A DNA stretch of 64,000 nucleotides from Toxorhynchites rutilus septentrionalis (GCF_029784135.1 NC_073745.1:53396285-53460284); one strand, 5' to 3'; numbered from the stretch's first letter, positions 11,824 to 23,375 are shown. The notes: generated by a model not told the origin, from the sequence alone. Numbers and translations: made by a program.

Positions 11824-13731
11824 ATGAATGTATGCGAAAAATCCAAACACACAAATGGAGCTTCTTAATTTGATGTTATTGATATATTCTCTTGGCACTA
11901 CCAACTTTAAACATAAAAACAAAAAAGGTACTTCTGAGCAGGTATTTGCATTTCTATTTTATTACACCCATGAACTCCACTACCTAGTAGATAATATAGT
12001 AAAAGAGTCTTACTAAAGATTTCAAATGCTGAGGTCGTCAAAAACAAATATCTGAGGTACTCAACAGACTTGGTAACGTGCAATTGGTTGCATTTGCTGG
12101 GGAATATTTTTTTTAATAACTTGTTCCTAATTAAAGGATGATTAACGGACACCGGAGATGTTGATTGTATTGACGTAGGACCACGTCTTTCAGCAAGTGG
12201 CACCCAGTGACATCGTCTAAAATGGCCCTTCTCAGGGCCAAGTTTATGTTAAGTTTTTCAAATTGGCCTTTTTCAAAACTAATTAGATACGAAGGAACTT
12301 TGAATTTTAAAGCTTCTATATTACAAAAATCAATCAATCAATCGTCGAACTCTGCTCTCAATACTTATCGAGCTCGGAAGCTGATGAATGTGAGCATGTA
12401 AATTTTAAGACTCGCAGCATTTTTTAGTTTGTTCTGAAAATATAATCAAATCCGTGATTTGACATCGGAATCTAAATTAAGTATTCATAAAAATGCCATT
12501 GAGAAAAAAAATGTCACACTCCGATATCAATATTATCTCCCGTTTAACAAGACGGTTATTTGCGCAAAGCATTGTAATAAGAAAGGTTGACCTGACCTTC
12601 TTCAGTCAAACATAGATGGTTACAATGTATAACAGCTCGGGTCCTTTCTCCGAAGAGCAACGATTGAAATCTCCCAGGTAATGCATGCTATTATTTTCGT
12701 TCCCTACCCCACCGCCCATCGCATCATCCTTAGCTTCGTTCAAGCCTGAGCACATCAACAGGGCAATAAATTCCGCCCTCTCAGAAAATCAGCGCAAACA
12801 ATTTGTAGTACATTGCGAGCGATTGCTGCGTTGTGTTCCTACGCATGTACCCACTCCCCTTGCGCGATTCCATGCTATTTGGCCTGTCTGTCGAAGCCAC
12901 ATGATCAATCGATCTTCGCCTCCAGTGGTTCCCCCCTCTCATCCCTTCGTTCCGGAGGTGACCTACCCACCTCCAAAACTGCCAGGAACTCGTATTCGTA
13001 TGTACTCATTTGTTTCTCCCTGATTTAATGTTGAACTCGGTGGGAACCTGTCGGCACCGTGACCGCCTCCTCCACCAACGCCGCCGCCTTGTTGTACTTT
13101 GGGGCGAGAAGAAATTTCACGCTCAACCCTCGTGTGTGTGTGAGGGTGATATAAATAGACCGCCATAAATATGGGAATTAAATACCGTGTTTCGTATCAA
13201 AATTATTTATGCATTTACACAGTGATGCTGTGGCGGCGACGGCAAATCTCCCCGTCCGAGACGTGATGGAGACCGTTCGTTTGCGCGCTCATTGCTGGCA
13301 AGACGATGGCGTCGGATGGCAAAATGGGCGGGAGGGACACATCGCAACTAAATGCGCATGAGCACCATGAAGGTGCGAAACAAAAATTGCTATATTTCTT
13401 CCTCTGCCTGCAACAGTGAGTTCGCTCGGAAAGAGCAAAAAATTGAGGAGGTGTCGATAAATACATATACCCCCGCAATGGTTTTGGGTGAGATGGGAGA
13501 CTGTTCTCACCCTGAGTGGTTTCTCTGGACGTCATTGGTTTGCTGCGGTTGTTGATGATTTATTCCCGGGTTCACGGGTGAAAGTTGACTCCGGAATATG
13601 TTTTGACTTGTTTATAGTTTTTATATTTCATATTCGTTGTATGATGTTGCATGTTAATTATTTCAATTTTCTATTTATCATTTCTTCATTATTGTTGCCG
13701 ATTTTTTCATTACAAATAAAATACAATTTGT
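11824..13731. other. Intergenic DNA with a GC-rich island
   Basis: An incomplete GACGTAGGACCACGTC end is visible at about 12172. From about 12650 to 13600 the sequence becomes GC-rich and non-repetitive. Overlapping open frames of about 70-112 codons there show no domain. No gene is supported. Confidence 0.35.
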
Positions 13732-14702
13732 TGTGACAGGTCTTTCATTAAGGACTTGTCAACTTTTATAGAAAATAGAACACAGTCCACGGGTCCGTTT
13801 ACAACGATCGAGTTGGACCCAATTTTCCACTACTCGATGTTGTCCTGAGCTCTTCTAAAGTTGCAGGTTTGTCGGCATAGCCCAGTGACCTGACATCTTC
13901 TTGAATTTTGCCAATTCTTGGCAAAATTAGTCTTCCAACATGTCGCGATAAGGTTCTCAATTGACGTTATCATGGTCGTTCTCATTCGACGAAAAAATAC
14001 GGTCCAATCACTCCTCTGGTAACAATAATTTTTTTGCGGATGCAATGGAGTTTCTTGAAACACATGTGGATTTACACCTGACCAATAACGTTTTTTTTTT
14101 GCTTGTTGACAATTTCCATTTATGCAGAAATGAGCCTCATCGCTGATGATGATTCTGTTATGAAAAACATCATTTTCTTCAAGATTCGCCAGAGCCCAAT
14201 CGGAGAAGCTTCGGCGATTCATATGGTCAAGTGACTTTAGTTCTTTAGTCAATATGATCTTGTAAGGATGTAGCCCAAATTTTTTTTTCGCGAAATACGC
14301 CACCATGAGGTTTGCGAGATGCCCAATTCTCGAGAACGCCTACAATTGACTGATTTGGGTCGTTTCGGGTGTTTCGTGCGGGGTGGCTTCTCGTTGGCAC
14401 GGGAACATCCAACAGCGCAAAAGTGGTCTCGAATTTGGTCAATAAACTATGCACAGCCTGCCGATTGAAAAATTATTACGGCCGAAAATTGTAGGAAGCG
14501 CTCTTAAAGTTGCAATCACCGACTCCGAATTTGGTAAGTTATTTTCTAATAATTATTAGGCGTTGCTGGCTCCTGTACTTCTCCATGATGAAAATGTTGA
14601 TTTTGACAAACGTTTTGACATTGACAGACCATTAAAAAGTTTTAAGAGTTCGTTCACACGAAGTCACAAAACTACCAAGTCGCTAATGGATGACCCTTTA
14701 CA
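13732..14702 (-). mobile_element. Degenerate Tc1/mariner-superfamily element
   Basis: Inverted ends match imperfectly: TGTGACAGGTC...CATTA...GACTTG at 13733 and, in reverse complement, TGTAAAGGGTC...CATTA...GACTTG ending at 14702. Between them lies a broken transposase on the minus strand. The element is about 970 bp, short for an intact one, which suggests an internal deletion as well as point decay. Confidence 0.75.
13830..14454 (-). pseudogene. Tc1/mariner (IS630-type) transposase remnant
   Basis: Minus-strand frames give DPNQSI near 14350, LHPYKI, and then SFSDWALANLEEND...IIISDEAHFCINGN and a NPHVFQETPLHPQK stretch. The Asp in SDEAHF is in the position of the first catalytic acid of DDE transposases of this superfamily. 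The second and third acids are not recoverable from the frame and several frameshifts are needed. An intact protein would cut and paste the element. Confidence 0.75.
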
Positions 14703-14853
14703 TAGAATGAGCGCATAGAGATGATTTTGGGATATTTTACGAACTAATTTTTATCTTGTGTAGAAATCGGATGAAAAAATGATTTATTTCGAAAAATTTT
14801 TGGACTAACACTATTTTCTGTCAACTAACTCAATAGCAAATCCAATTAGCCGT

Positions 14854-15483
14854 ATCAACCAGCATTTTTTTTTTTAAATCGTTTATTTTTACAGGCTCAG
14901 TTACATAAGTTTAAAGGAGCCGAACTCCTTATTGTATTGTTACTAGTATATATACATTTTTCCTTAACTCTAATGTTAATAATATAGGAAACCGATTACT
15001 CGCGGTCGACTCGAGTTTAGAAGGGTGACATATTTTCTTCAGGAAAAGGAGGGGATATGAGGATATGTTGACAATGATCACACTCACACTCTCAATCACA
15101 CTCAATCCTTAAACCTATCTTATATCTAATATGTATTTACATTTCTTCTTATTCTTAAGAAGGGATCCGATCTCTCACAAAGGAAAAGGAAAAAATAAGG
15201 ATATAAGGACAACCACACACGAAGATCGATAGCTTTAAGGAATACATATATTTGGGACATGTAATCAAGGTCTAACCGAGCCACCATGGGCTGCCTTCCT
15301 TGGGTGTCTTCTAAATTCGATCTGGCGAGAAGATACAGCTCGCACGACCAAACAACGTGCTCGATGTCATGGTAACCTTGGCCACAAACACAAAGATTGT
15401 TGTCGGCAAGATTAATACGAAAGAGTAGCGCGTCTAACGAACAGTGATTGGACATGAGTCGGGAGAAGGATCAACCAGCATTT
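14854..15483 (-). mobile_element. 5'-truncated non-LTR retrotransposon with perfect 14-bp TSD
   Basis: The same 14-bp target sequence, ATCAACCAGCATTT, flanks the insert at 14854-14867 and 15470-15483. The insert ends in a poly(A) tail read on the minus strand (T run at about 14865-14875). The 5' part of the element is missing, as is usual for LINE insertions. A perfect TSD suggests a fairly recent event. Confidence 0.88.
15126..15455 (-). pseudogene. C-terminal end of a LINE ORF2 (zinc-knuckle region)
   Basis: The minus-strand frame reads SNHCSLDALLFRINL followed by CVCG-x8-H-x4-C, a C-x-C...H...C pattern found at the C terminus of many Jockey/LOA/I-type LINE polyproteins. It continues with LDYMSQIYVFLKAIDLRVW to a natural stop near the 3' end. 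It is the only coding part left by the 5' truncation and cannot function alone. Confidence 0.75.
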
Positions 15484-15602
15484 GATTCATATAATTTTCC
15501 TGTAGGACCTTCCAATACGGAAATATTGTCTTTTAAACGAAAAATTTATCCTTCGTCTTTGATGATTATTTTTCAATAATTTCAATAAAAAAGTGTAAAA
15601 AA

Positions 15603-15640
15603 CTAGCTTACACGGCGAACTTCGTCCCGCTCACGATTAA
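15603..15640 (-). mobile_element. Helitron 3' end fragment
   Basis: The stretch CTAGCTTACACGGCGAACTT followed by CGTCCCGC is a diverged form of the Helitron 3' terminus seen at 30953, 49376, 51241 and 60937. Only the end is recognisable. Confidence 0.5.
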
Positions 15641-15645
15641 CTTTT

Positions 15646-15935
15646 TGGCATAGGACTATGTCTTTGATTCCTATGAAGGGGGGTCACTCTACGAAAAATG
15701 TAACGAAAAATTAAGAGATTTCAAAAATTGTTATTGCGATATCTGTTATATTATATACCACTAGATAGGAAATTTATTCAGCAATTTTCTTGATTATATC
15801 ACGAATAGTTTAAATATTGAAACAAGTTAAATTTAAGGAATAATGTAGACAGGTTTTTATAGATTTTACTCGCTTCTTGCACTGGGGAGAATTTCAATAA
15901 ATACTTGTTTGCATACAATTCGGGTGTTAGCCTCC
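15646..15935 (+). repeat. Dispersed repeat, copy 2 (related to 3748-4048)
   Basis: It keeps the ordered blocks GGCATAGGACTATGTC, TCACTCTACGAAAAATGTAA and TATATACCACTAGA found in copy 1. It starts directly beside the Helitron end fragment. No coding potential. Confidence 0.5.
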
Positions 15936-15939
15936 ATGG

Positions 15940-16559
15940 TAGAGATGGGCAAATCGTCACGAACGGCATGAAAGAACTAGTGACACATTCCATAAGATAA
16001 GACTCCAAAAAACAAATTTGTTAGTGTGAAATTATTGGTTGAATCCTTGGAAGCGAAAATGAAATCTCAGAGGAAAGTGAGAATTAATGGAAAGAAATAA
16101 TAAAAAAAAATAAAAAAATAAAAATCATATTTAATACACTTTTCTCGATTTTGTGATGTGAGAATCCATGAATTGGATAAACAAATAATGTTCTATTGGA
16201 GAAGCAGATTGAAACAATGTTTTTTCGTAGCTTTCAATCCATTATTTGGCCTATTGCGTGTACGTGTTATCATGATAAACATTACCGAATTGTTTGTCAA
16301 AATCACAAAATGTTACGGGATTCTGTTTCCGATTGAACTATTATTAAATATGTAACCTAAGATTTGGAGATTTGAATATCTGAACATCCTGATTAGTAGA
16401 AATAGAACTGTTTGAATTTTTTATGATAAAAACTGAAAAGCTCCATAAAAAAGGAGTCGAGAGCATGAAATACAAGTTCGATACCGGATGTATTGAATAA
16501 AAATTGAAAAACAGAACACTGCAAGGCACACAAAAAAAGAGAAAATTAAATAGAAAAAA
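15940..16559. other. AT-rich intergenic DNA
   Basis: No gene, RNA or recognised repeat could be identified. Open frames are below 70 codons and have no domain. Confidence 0.35.
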
Positions 16560-17503
16560 GGTCGGTGTTCAGTCAGGCCGAACTAAGTAACATAATTATG
16601 ATTTCGAGTAAATCGAACTCAAAGTTTGAAGCTGTGTAGTTTAACTAGTTTTCGATCATTCTCGCCAATTGTTTTTCTACAGCTCTTAGTTACTATTTAA
16701 CAAGGTCGAGTAATCATATTATTACAAAAAAAAATCTTTTTAAATTCAATCAAAAGGGTTTTACGATAGGCTGTGTGTACTTGGTCCACTCTGGCTGAAC
16801 AATTTGATGATGAAATCATATAATTTATTCAGTACGCAGTCGAAGCGAATTTTCAACTGTAGATTTTTTTTCCACTAAAGTTATACAATCAAACAAGCCG
16901 GTTTTATGGCTTGAAACAGTATTTTACTTACCGAAAATAATCGATTAGAACATACTTAAAATAGTACAATTCTTGATTTTCTTAAAAAATATGTTCAACG
17001 ATAAACGTGAATTTGAAAAAGAGTACTTGCAGTCTATGAAAGATCATGGTTGGATTTGAAATCGATCACGAAAATTTTTGTAATCACAACTTTTTACTTT
17101 ATGGCACTTGGTTCCCTCTGTCTGAACAAGATAGAGTAATATAATCGATCAACTATGAATTGTCTGAATAACATATACATTGTGTTTCAATATTACTTAC
17201 TTTTCCGTGTTCATTAAAGGGCGAAGAGGATAATCTTCTGATGCAGAGAAATCAAATATTTCATTTGAAATTTCTTCCATTTTCGGGTTGGCAGAAAAAA
17301 CCTGGCTTCCCTCTAGTCGCTATGGTTGTATGCACTTGGTCCACTCTGACTGCACACTATCATCAGTTTTTGCTGATCAGTCAAAATCAATTTATCTGAT
17401 CTGATAAAAGTAGAAGGTAGGCTAATAAATTCTTGATTGTTTGCTACTATCAACTATTTTTTTCTTATTTTGTTACTTAGTCCGGTCTGACTGAACGCCG
17501 ACC
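16560..17503. mobile_element. 944-bp TIR element with iterated internal motifs
   Basis: The ends are about 36-bp inverted repeats with four mismatches: GTTCAGTCAG...CGAACTAAGTAACA on the left and, in reverse complement, GTTCAGTCAG...CGGACTAAGTAACA on the right. Internal copies of the same core (ACTTGGTCCACTCTG(A/G)CTG) occur at about 16780, 17105 and 17333. There is no transposase ORF, so it is non-autonomous. I found no convincing target-site duplication and cannot name the superfamily. Confidence 0.7.
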
Positions 17504-18202
17504 AAATAATCAGAAAGACTGGAAATTAAAAGGCAAGAATGTTGAGATTGTTAGAAAATCGAACACTGATCATTGAAAATGAAAGAAATGATTGATAAAC
17601 AGATTAGAAAAATCAAATATTATAACCAGAAAAAATGGGAATGGAAATTGTTTTACAGTTCATTCATCTCTAGCCTTGAAAAAGTTCAATGTAGAAAACT
17701 TCTTCTGAACTTAAGGTCTCGAAAAAAGCCAACTTTAACCAACTCGTCGCCTGACTGGCTGCCGACATCGTGATGATCATTAGTGTGTGCTTGGTTCTTT
17801 GTTTTTTTGAGAGGCTTTAAATTTTGCAGTTTTCTTCTACCATAAGTGACTATTTTTTATGTTGCTTGATATGGAAGCCCATGCTGGGGAAACACCCAGC
17901 GGCCCGCATGTATAATGAGCCCGATTGGTAACGAAGTCCGTATTAGGTAATCGTCTTGCGGTCTGCCCAAGTATATCAAAAATTGGAAGCTATAATTTCA
18001 ATACAATTTTCAAATAATTAAATGTTGGAAAAAAAGCTGTTAGGAATTGTCGGGGGTCCAAATCGATTGATGCGGAATCAAACTCGCGAATCCATCGAGA
18101 AATGACTGAGGAATAAGCGAACAAATTTCGCGTGACGCGATCGTTTCCTAGACATAGTTCTATTAAAAAAATATTTAGTGGAGAAAAAACCCTTCCTTAA
18201 AC
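17504..18202. other. AT-rich intergenic DNA with old repeat traces
   Basis: A part near 17880-17950 contains GGGGAAACACC...GAAGTCCGTATTAGGTAA, reminiscent of the 95-bp minisatellite. The stretch near 18055-18130 resembles 355-640. No gene is seen. Confidence 0.35.
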
Positions 18203-19184
18203 TGAATGAAGCGTTAATATTATTTAATGAACTCAACTATAGAATGAACTGTGAGTTGTTTGAAGGATTGAGAATAACAAAATTGAGAGAGTGAACTCAA
18301 AAATTATGTTCACCCGTATTATGATTTTGATTATATTCAAATTCTTCAGAGGTTTAACCACTGAGGAAATCAAGATTTCTTTAATTGGCCAGCTAAGGAA
18401 AAACTAGGGGAAAATAAGTAAATAAAATTAGTACTTCTTCAACGGAACCAACGATGAATCGATTCGTCCTGACGAAACTCGGCCGGGCGGGCCACACCAA
18501 ATTTGAACTATACAGCAGCCAAATTTATAAGGAAAATTGAAAACGTAGACGAGGAAAATGATTGAGAAGATGATGGGTTAACCATCAGTTGATTGTTTGA
18601 ATTATGGAAATGGAGTAGTGAATTGAAACAGAAATTAGTAATATCGAAAAAAGTTTCAGAGAAAAGAATGAAGATTTAATAATTTAATAAAAATTTATAA
18701 ACCGGTAGAAAAGGATAAAGGTGAAATTTTTAATTTGAGCTAAAATTAAAAAAAAAAGATTCTAGACAGAAATCCGATAATTAGAATGAATGAAAAACTT
18801 GGAAATTGGAGGAATTGAATGTTAAGAACGCTTGAAAGTTCTCAGTAACCAAAGAGGTAGCTAAAGAATTGCATAACATGATAAAAACGCAGTGCTATCA
18901 AATAATTAATATTAACTGAACTAATAAAAAACATTATACAATGATAAACTTGTACGATAGTTTTAAGGAAACGATAAAAGTAAAATCTTTAAATGATAGA
19001 CATGCAAATCGAATAATAATAAAAAAAATGAAAACCAGTCGGTTCAACATGGAATATCTTGGGGATTATTAGTTATTGAAGAGTTCCAGAATTGACCAAC
19101 TTAAAAATTGTGCAATTTGTGAACAAAATGACATCAAGAAAAAAATCTCAATGGTAGACATTATTGAGTAGAAATCATCGTGCC
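18203..19184 (+). repeat. 982-bp tandem duplication, copy 1
   Basis: The unit begins TGAATGAAGCGTTAATATTA and ends ...AATCATCGTGCC. It is followed immediately by a second nearly identical copy. It contains no ORF of note. I count only about five substitutions plus a one-base poly(A) difference between copies. Confidence 0.93.
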
Positions 19185-20167
19185 TGAATGAAGCGTTAAT
19201 ATTATTTAATGAACTCAACTATAGAATGAACTGTGAGTTGTTTGAAGGATTGAGAATAACAAAATTGAGAGAGTGAACTCAAAAATTATGTTCACCCGTA
19301 TTATGATTTTGATTATATTCAAATTCTTCAGAGGTTAAACCACTGAGGAAATCAAGATTTCTTTAATTGGCCAGCTAAGGAAAAACTAGGGGAAAATAAG
19401 TAAATAAAATTAGTACTTCTTCAACGGAATCAACGATGAATCGATTCGTCCTGACGAAACTCGGCCGGGCGGGCCACACCAAATTTGAACTATACAGCAG
19501 CCAAATTTATAAGGAAAATTGAAAACGTAGACGAGGAAAATGATTGAGAAGATGATGGGTTAACCATCAGTTGATTGTTTGAATTATGGAAATGGAGTAG
19601 TGAATTGAAACAGAAATTAGTAATATCGAAAAAAGTTTCAGAGAAAAGAATGAAGATTTAATAATTTAATAAAAATTTATAAACCGGTAGAAAAGGATAA
19701 AGGTGAAATTTTTAATTTGAGCTAAAATTAAAAAAAAAAAGATTCTAGACAGAAATCCGATAATTAGAATGAATGAAAAACTTGGAAATTGGAGGAATTG
19801 AATGTTAAGAACGCTTGAAAGTTCTCAGTAACCAAAGAGGTAGCTAAAGAATTGCATAACATGATAAAAACGCAGTGCTATCAAATAATTAATATTAACT
19901 GAACTAATAAAAAAAATTATACAATGATAAACTTGTACGATAGTTTTAAGGAAACGATAAAAGTAAAATCTTTAAATGATAGACATGCAAATCGAATAAT
20001 AATAAAAAAAATGAAAACCAGTCGGTTCAACATGGAATATCTTGGGGATTATTAGTTATTGAAGAGTTCCAGAATTGACCAACTTAAAAATTGTGCAATT
20101 TGTGAACAAAATGACATCAAGAAAAAAATCTCAATGGTAGACATTATTGAGTAGTAATCATCGTGCC
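19185..20167 (+). repeat. 982-bp tandem duplication, copy 2
   Basis: It repeats copy 1 from its first base to its last, with differences such as GGAACC/GGAATC, GGTTTAACC/GGTTAAACC and GTAGAAATC/GTAGTAATC. The right boundary is where copy 2 continues TGTTTAATTTC instead of TGAATGAAG. An assembly artefact (unmerged haplotype) is possible. Confidence 0.93.
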
Positions 20168-21538
20168 TGTTTAATTTCAAATCTTCATTGACGTGGAATG
20201 AATAAAAAAAATGGAATAAAAAAACTCTTGTTACATCAACAAACGAGTCAGCATTGCATGCTGCCATGTGTCATTCGATCGGTTGATGCATCAGCTGCCG
20301 CATGATACGCTATGATATCTAGCTTAACCCAGCACTAGGTTTATTTTCTTGAACCCTTTTACCCCTCTAACGTGCCACACAGTATCAGTTTCACCCCCGA
20401 CCCACAGTTTCCACACTTGTACGGATTCGGTATGATACCCAATTTGCGAGCACAACATCATATAGGCGCTTAATCATCGGCCTTCTGTCATCCCCCGTTG
20501 AGTGCATTTCAAGAAGTGATACGTGCTGAACGAGTATCTCGCGTAATAACACTTCATAGTCAGCATGTCTCAGCGCTAGATGTGGTTCTTTTGCATCACC
20601 CAACTGTGTGGCAGGAAAACCTCCAATGAAATGTGTGAAAAACAGATTCGTGTCGAAAGGGGTGTTCAGTTTAATATCTTTTTTTCCCAGGGTCGATTCA
20701 ACACACTGCTTTGAATCTCAGTCTCACGTTTCTTGATTAGGTTCGGAAATGATAATCTGAGCAAACCGTCCCTGCCACTTCTGCCTCAATGGGACATACT
20801 GCGCTTTGTTAACAGATATCAATTAGACATCTTGATCGACAGGCGTCCTACATCTCGCAATCGATGGTGTGTACCTATTTTACTCATAACTCTACAATTT
20901 ATGCCATATCAGTTCGCTCCATCGCATGATCTCAATCCTCTCTCTCGTCAGCTAATGATTATGCGATTAATATCCATTGCAGTAAGCCGGCGGCTGCGGC
21001 GCGAAAGCTGTCTACCGGTAAGCGATGATAAATCTACGAGAAAATTATAGTGTATTTATCCATTGAACGCGCGTGCACACGCACAGGATAAGTGGAACCC
21101 GTCAGAGTACCCATCTGATCCCGCACGCAAAAGATATGGACAACTGACAAGGAGAAAACTATCCATCGGAGCGGAGCAAGATTCGAAGCTAATCATTATC
21201 TGTCGTAGAGATTTCTGTAATTAATTGTTTTTTATTTGTCTGAAATGTCACAAAAATGCAATTTCAACACGAGACTCCCCGAAAACCATTGCGAAAAAAA
21301 TAACGGATAAACAAACGACGCAGTAAAGGTATTTTCGGACACTCCAAAACAATTTTTAATACCATAAATAGACTCTCTCCACCACACCTTAAATCAGTGG
21401 AGCGATGAAAATAAAACAAAACAAACGATCAAAATCGTATGCTTATGCAATAGTGAATAATATTATTGTTTTCATCTGTAAACATACACCCAAAGCAAGC
21501 CTAAAAACAACGACAAAATGAAACAATACTTGCCTAGA
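20168..21538. other. Unique DNA left of the tRNA array
   Basis: The stretch 20260-21060 is GC-richer and non-repetitive. A minus-strand open frame at 20391-20603 (70 codons, extendable to a possible splice acceptor near 20615) has no recognisable domain. The DNA directly before the first tRNA is unique and unrelated to the array spacers, so the array starts abruptly. Confidence 0.4.
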
Positions 21539-21610
21539 GGCTCAATGGTCTAGGGGTATGATTCTCGCTTTGGGTGCGAGAGGTCCCGGGTTCAAATCCC
21601 GGTTGAGCCC
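21539..21610 (+). tRNA. tRNA-Pro(TGG), unit 1
   Basis: Acceptor GGCTCAA pairs with TTGAGCC; the anticodon stem CTCGC/GCGAG encloses loop TTTGGGT with anticodon TGG; the T arm CCGGG-TTCAAAT-CCCGG is intact. Its 5' flank is unique DNA, not array spacer, so its expression signals may differ. Spacer A follows. Confidence 0.97.
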
Positions 21611-21698
21611 GAATATCCTTTTAAATACTTCAAGACATTTTTAAATCGTGGAATGGTCACAAGCAGCTGTGATCAAGTGCACAGTAAAAACATCAAGC

Positions 21699-21770
21699 GG
21701 CTCAATGGTCTAGGGGTATGATTCTCGCTTTGGGTGCGAGAGGTCCCGGGTTCAAATCCCGGTTGAGCCC
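21699..21770 (+). tRNA. tRNA-Pro(TGG), unit 2
   Basis: Identical in sequence to unit 1. It starts 160 bp after unit 1 and is the first with the array-type 5' flank (ACATCAAGC). Spacer A follows. Confidence 0.97.
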
Positions 21771-21858
21771 GAATATCCTTTTAAGTACTTCAAGATATTT
21801 TTAAATCGTGGAATGGTCACAAGCAGCTGTGATCAAGTGCACAGTAAAAACATCAAGC

Positions 21859-21930
21859 GGCTCAATGGTCTAGGGGTATGATTCTCGCTTTGGGTGCGAG
21901 AGGTCCCGGGTTCAAATCCCGGTTGAGCCC
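21859..21930 (+). tRNA. tRNA-Pro(TGG), unit 3
   Basis: Consensus sequence, 160 bp after unit 2; spacer A follows. Confidence 0.97.
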
Positions 21931-22018
21931 GAATATCCTTTTAAATACTTCAAGATATTTTTAAATCGTGAAATGGTCACAAGCAGCTGTGATCAAGTGC
22001 ACAGTAAAAACATCAAGC

Positions 22019-22090
22019 GGCTCAATGGTCTAGGGGTATGATTCTCGCTTTGGGTGCGAGAGGTCCCGGGTTCAAATCCCGGTTGAGCCC
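22019..22090 (+). tRNA. tRNA-Pro(TGG), unit 4
   Basis: Consensus sequence. It is the first unit followed by spacer B, with a TTTTT terminator, and the only intact B-type unit in the left half. Confidence 0.97.
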
Positions 22091-22180
22091 GGAATATCTT
22101 TTTGAACATATTGAGCTATTTTAAGATCACGAGTAAGATCACGAGCAGCTGTGATCGACTGCACAGTGAAAACATCAAGC

Positions 22181-22252
22181 GGCTCAATGGTCTAGGGGTA
22201 TGATTCTCGCTTTGGGTGCGAGAGGTCCCGGGTTCAAATCCCGGTTGAGCCC
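22181..22252 (+). tRNA. tRNA-Pro(TGG), unit 5
   Basis: Consensus sequence, 162 bp after unit 4 because spacer B is slightly longer; spacer A follows. Confidence 0.97.
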
Positions 22253-22340
22253 GAATATCCTTTTAAGTACTTCAAGATATTTTTAAATCGTGAAATGGTC
22301 ACAAGCAGCTGTGATTAAGTGCACAGTAAAAACATCAAGC

Positions 22341-22412
22341 GGCTCAATGGTCTAGGGGTATGATTCTCGCTTTGGGTGCGAGAGGTCCCGGGTTCAAATC
22401 CCGGTTGAGCCC
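22341..22412 (+). tRNA. tRNA-Pro(TGG), unit 6
   Basis: Consensus sequence; its 5' spacer has GTGATTAAG in place of GTGATCAAG. Confidence 0.97.
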
Positions 22413-22500
22413 GAATATCCTTTTAAATACTTCAAGATATTTTTAAATCGTGGAATGGTCACAAGCAGCTGTGATCAAGTGCACAGTAAAAACATCAAGC

Positions 22501-22572
22501 GGCTCAATGGTCTAGGGGTATGATTCTCGCTTTGGGTGCGAGAGGTCCCGGGTTCAAATCCCGGTTGAGCCC
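22501..22572 (+). tRNA. tRNA-Pro(TGG), unit 7
   Basis: Consensus sequence; followed by the A subtype containing TTTTCAAATCGTGAGAATGA. Confidence 0.97.
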
Positions 22573-22661
22573 GAATATCCTTTTAAGTACTTCAAGATAT
22601 TTTCAAATCGTGAGAATGATCACAAGCAACTGTGATCAAGTGCACAGTAAAAACATCAAGC

Positions 22662-22733
22662 GGCTCAATGGTCTAGGGGTATGATTCTCGCTTTGGGTGC
22701 GAGAGGTCCCGGGTTCAAATCCCGGTTGAGCCC
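22662..22733 (+). tRNA. tRNA-Pro(TGG), unit 8
   Basis: Consensus sequence, 161 bp after unit 7; spacer A follows. Confidence 0.97.
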
Positions 22734-22821
22734 GAATATCCTTTTAAGTACTTCAAGATATTTTTAAATCGTGGAATGGTCACAAGCAGCTGTGATCAAG
22801 TGCACAGTAAAAACATCAAGC

Positions 22822-22893
22822 GGCTCAATGGTCTAGGGGTATGATTCTCGCTTTGGGTGCGAGAGGTCCCGGGTTCAAATCCCGGTTGAGCCC
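22822..22893 (+). tRNA. tRNA-Pro(TGG), unit 9
   Basis: Consensus sequence, 160 bp after unit 8; spacer A follows. Confidence 0.97.
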
Positions 22894-22981
22894 GAATATC
22901 CTTTTAAATACTTCAAGATATTTTTAAATCGTGGAATGGTCACAAGCAGCTGTGATCAAGTGCACAGTAAAAACATCAAGC

Positions 22982-23053
22982 GGCTCAATGGTCTAGGGGT
23001 ATGATTCTCGCTTTGGGTGCGAGAGGTCCCGGGTTCAAATCCCGGTTGAGCCC
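22982..23053 (+). tRNA. tRNA-Pro(TGG), unit 10
   Basis: Consensus sequence; followed by the GAGAATGA subtype of spacer A. Confidence 0.97.
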
Positions 23054-23143
23054 GAATATCCTTTTAAGTACTTCAAGATATTTTCAAATCGTGAGAATGA
23101 TCACAAGCAACTGTGATCAAGAGCACAGTAAAAAACATCAAGC

Positions 23144-23215
23144 GGCTCAATGGTCTAGGGGTATGATTCTCGCTTTGGGTGCGAGAGGTCCCGGGTTCAA
23201 ATCCCGGTTGAGCCC
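23144..23215 (+). tRNA. tRNA-Pro(TGG), unit 11
   Basis: Consensus sequence; its 5' flank has an extra A (AAAAAACATC). Confidence 0.97.
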
Positions 23216-23303
23216 GAATATCCTTTTAAGTACTTCAAGATATTTTTAAATCGTGGAATGGTCACAAGCAGCTGTGATCAAGTGCACAGTAAAAACATCA
23301 AGC

Positions 23304-23375
23304 GGCTCAATGGTCTAGGGGTATGATTCTCGCTTTGGGTGCGAGAGGTCCCGGGTTCAAATCCCGGTTGAGCCC
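23304..23375 (+). tRNA. tRNA-Pro(TGG), unit 12
   Basis: Consensus sequence; spacer A on both sides. Confidence 0.97.

Noticed and set aside
20391..20603. 70-codon minus-strand frame with a possible upstream splice acceptor
   Set aside because: Composition looks protein-like, but there is no domain, no partner exon and no clear donor; insufficient to call a gene.
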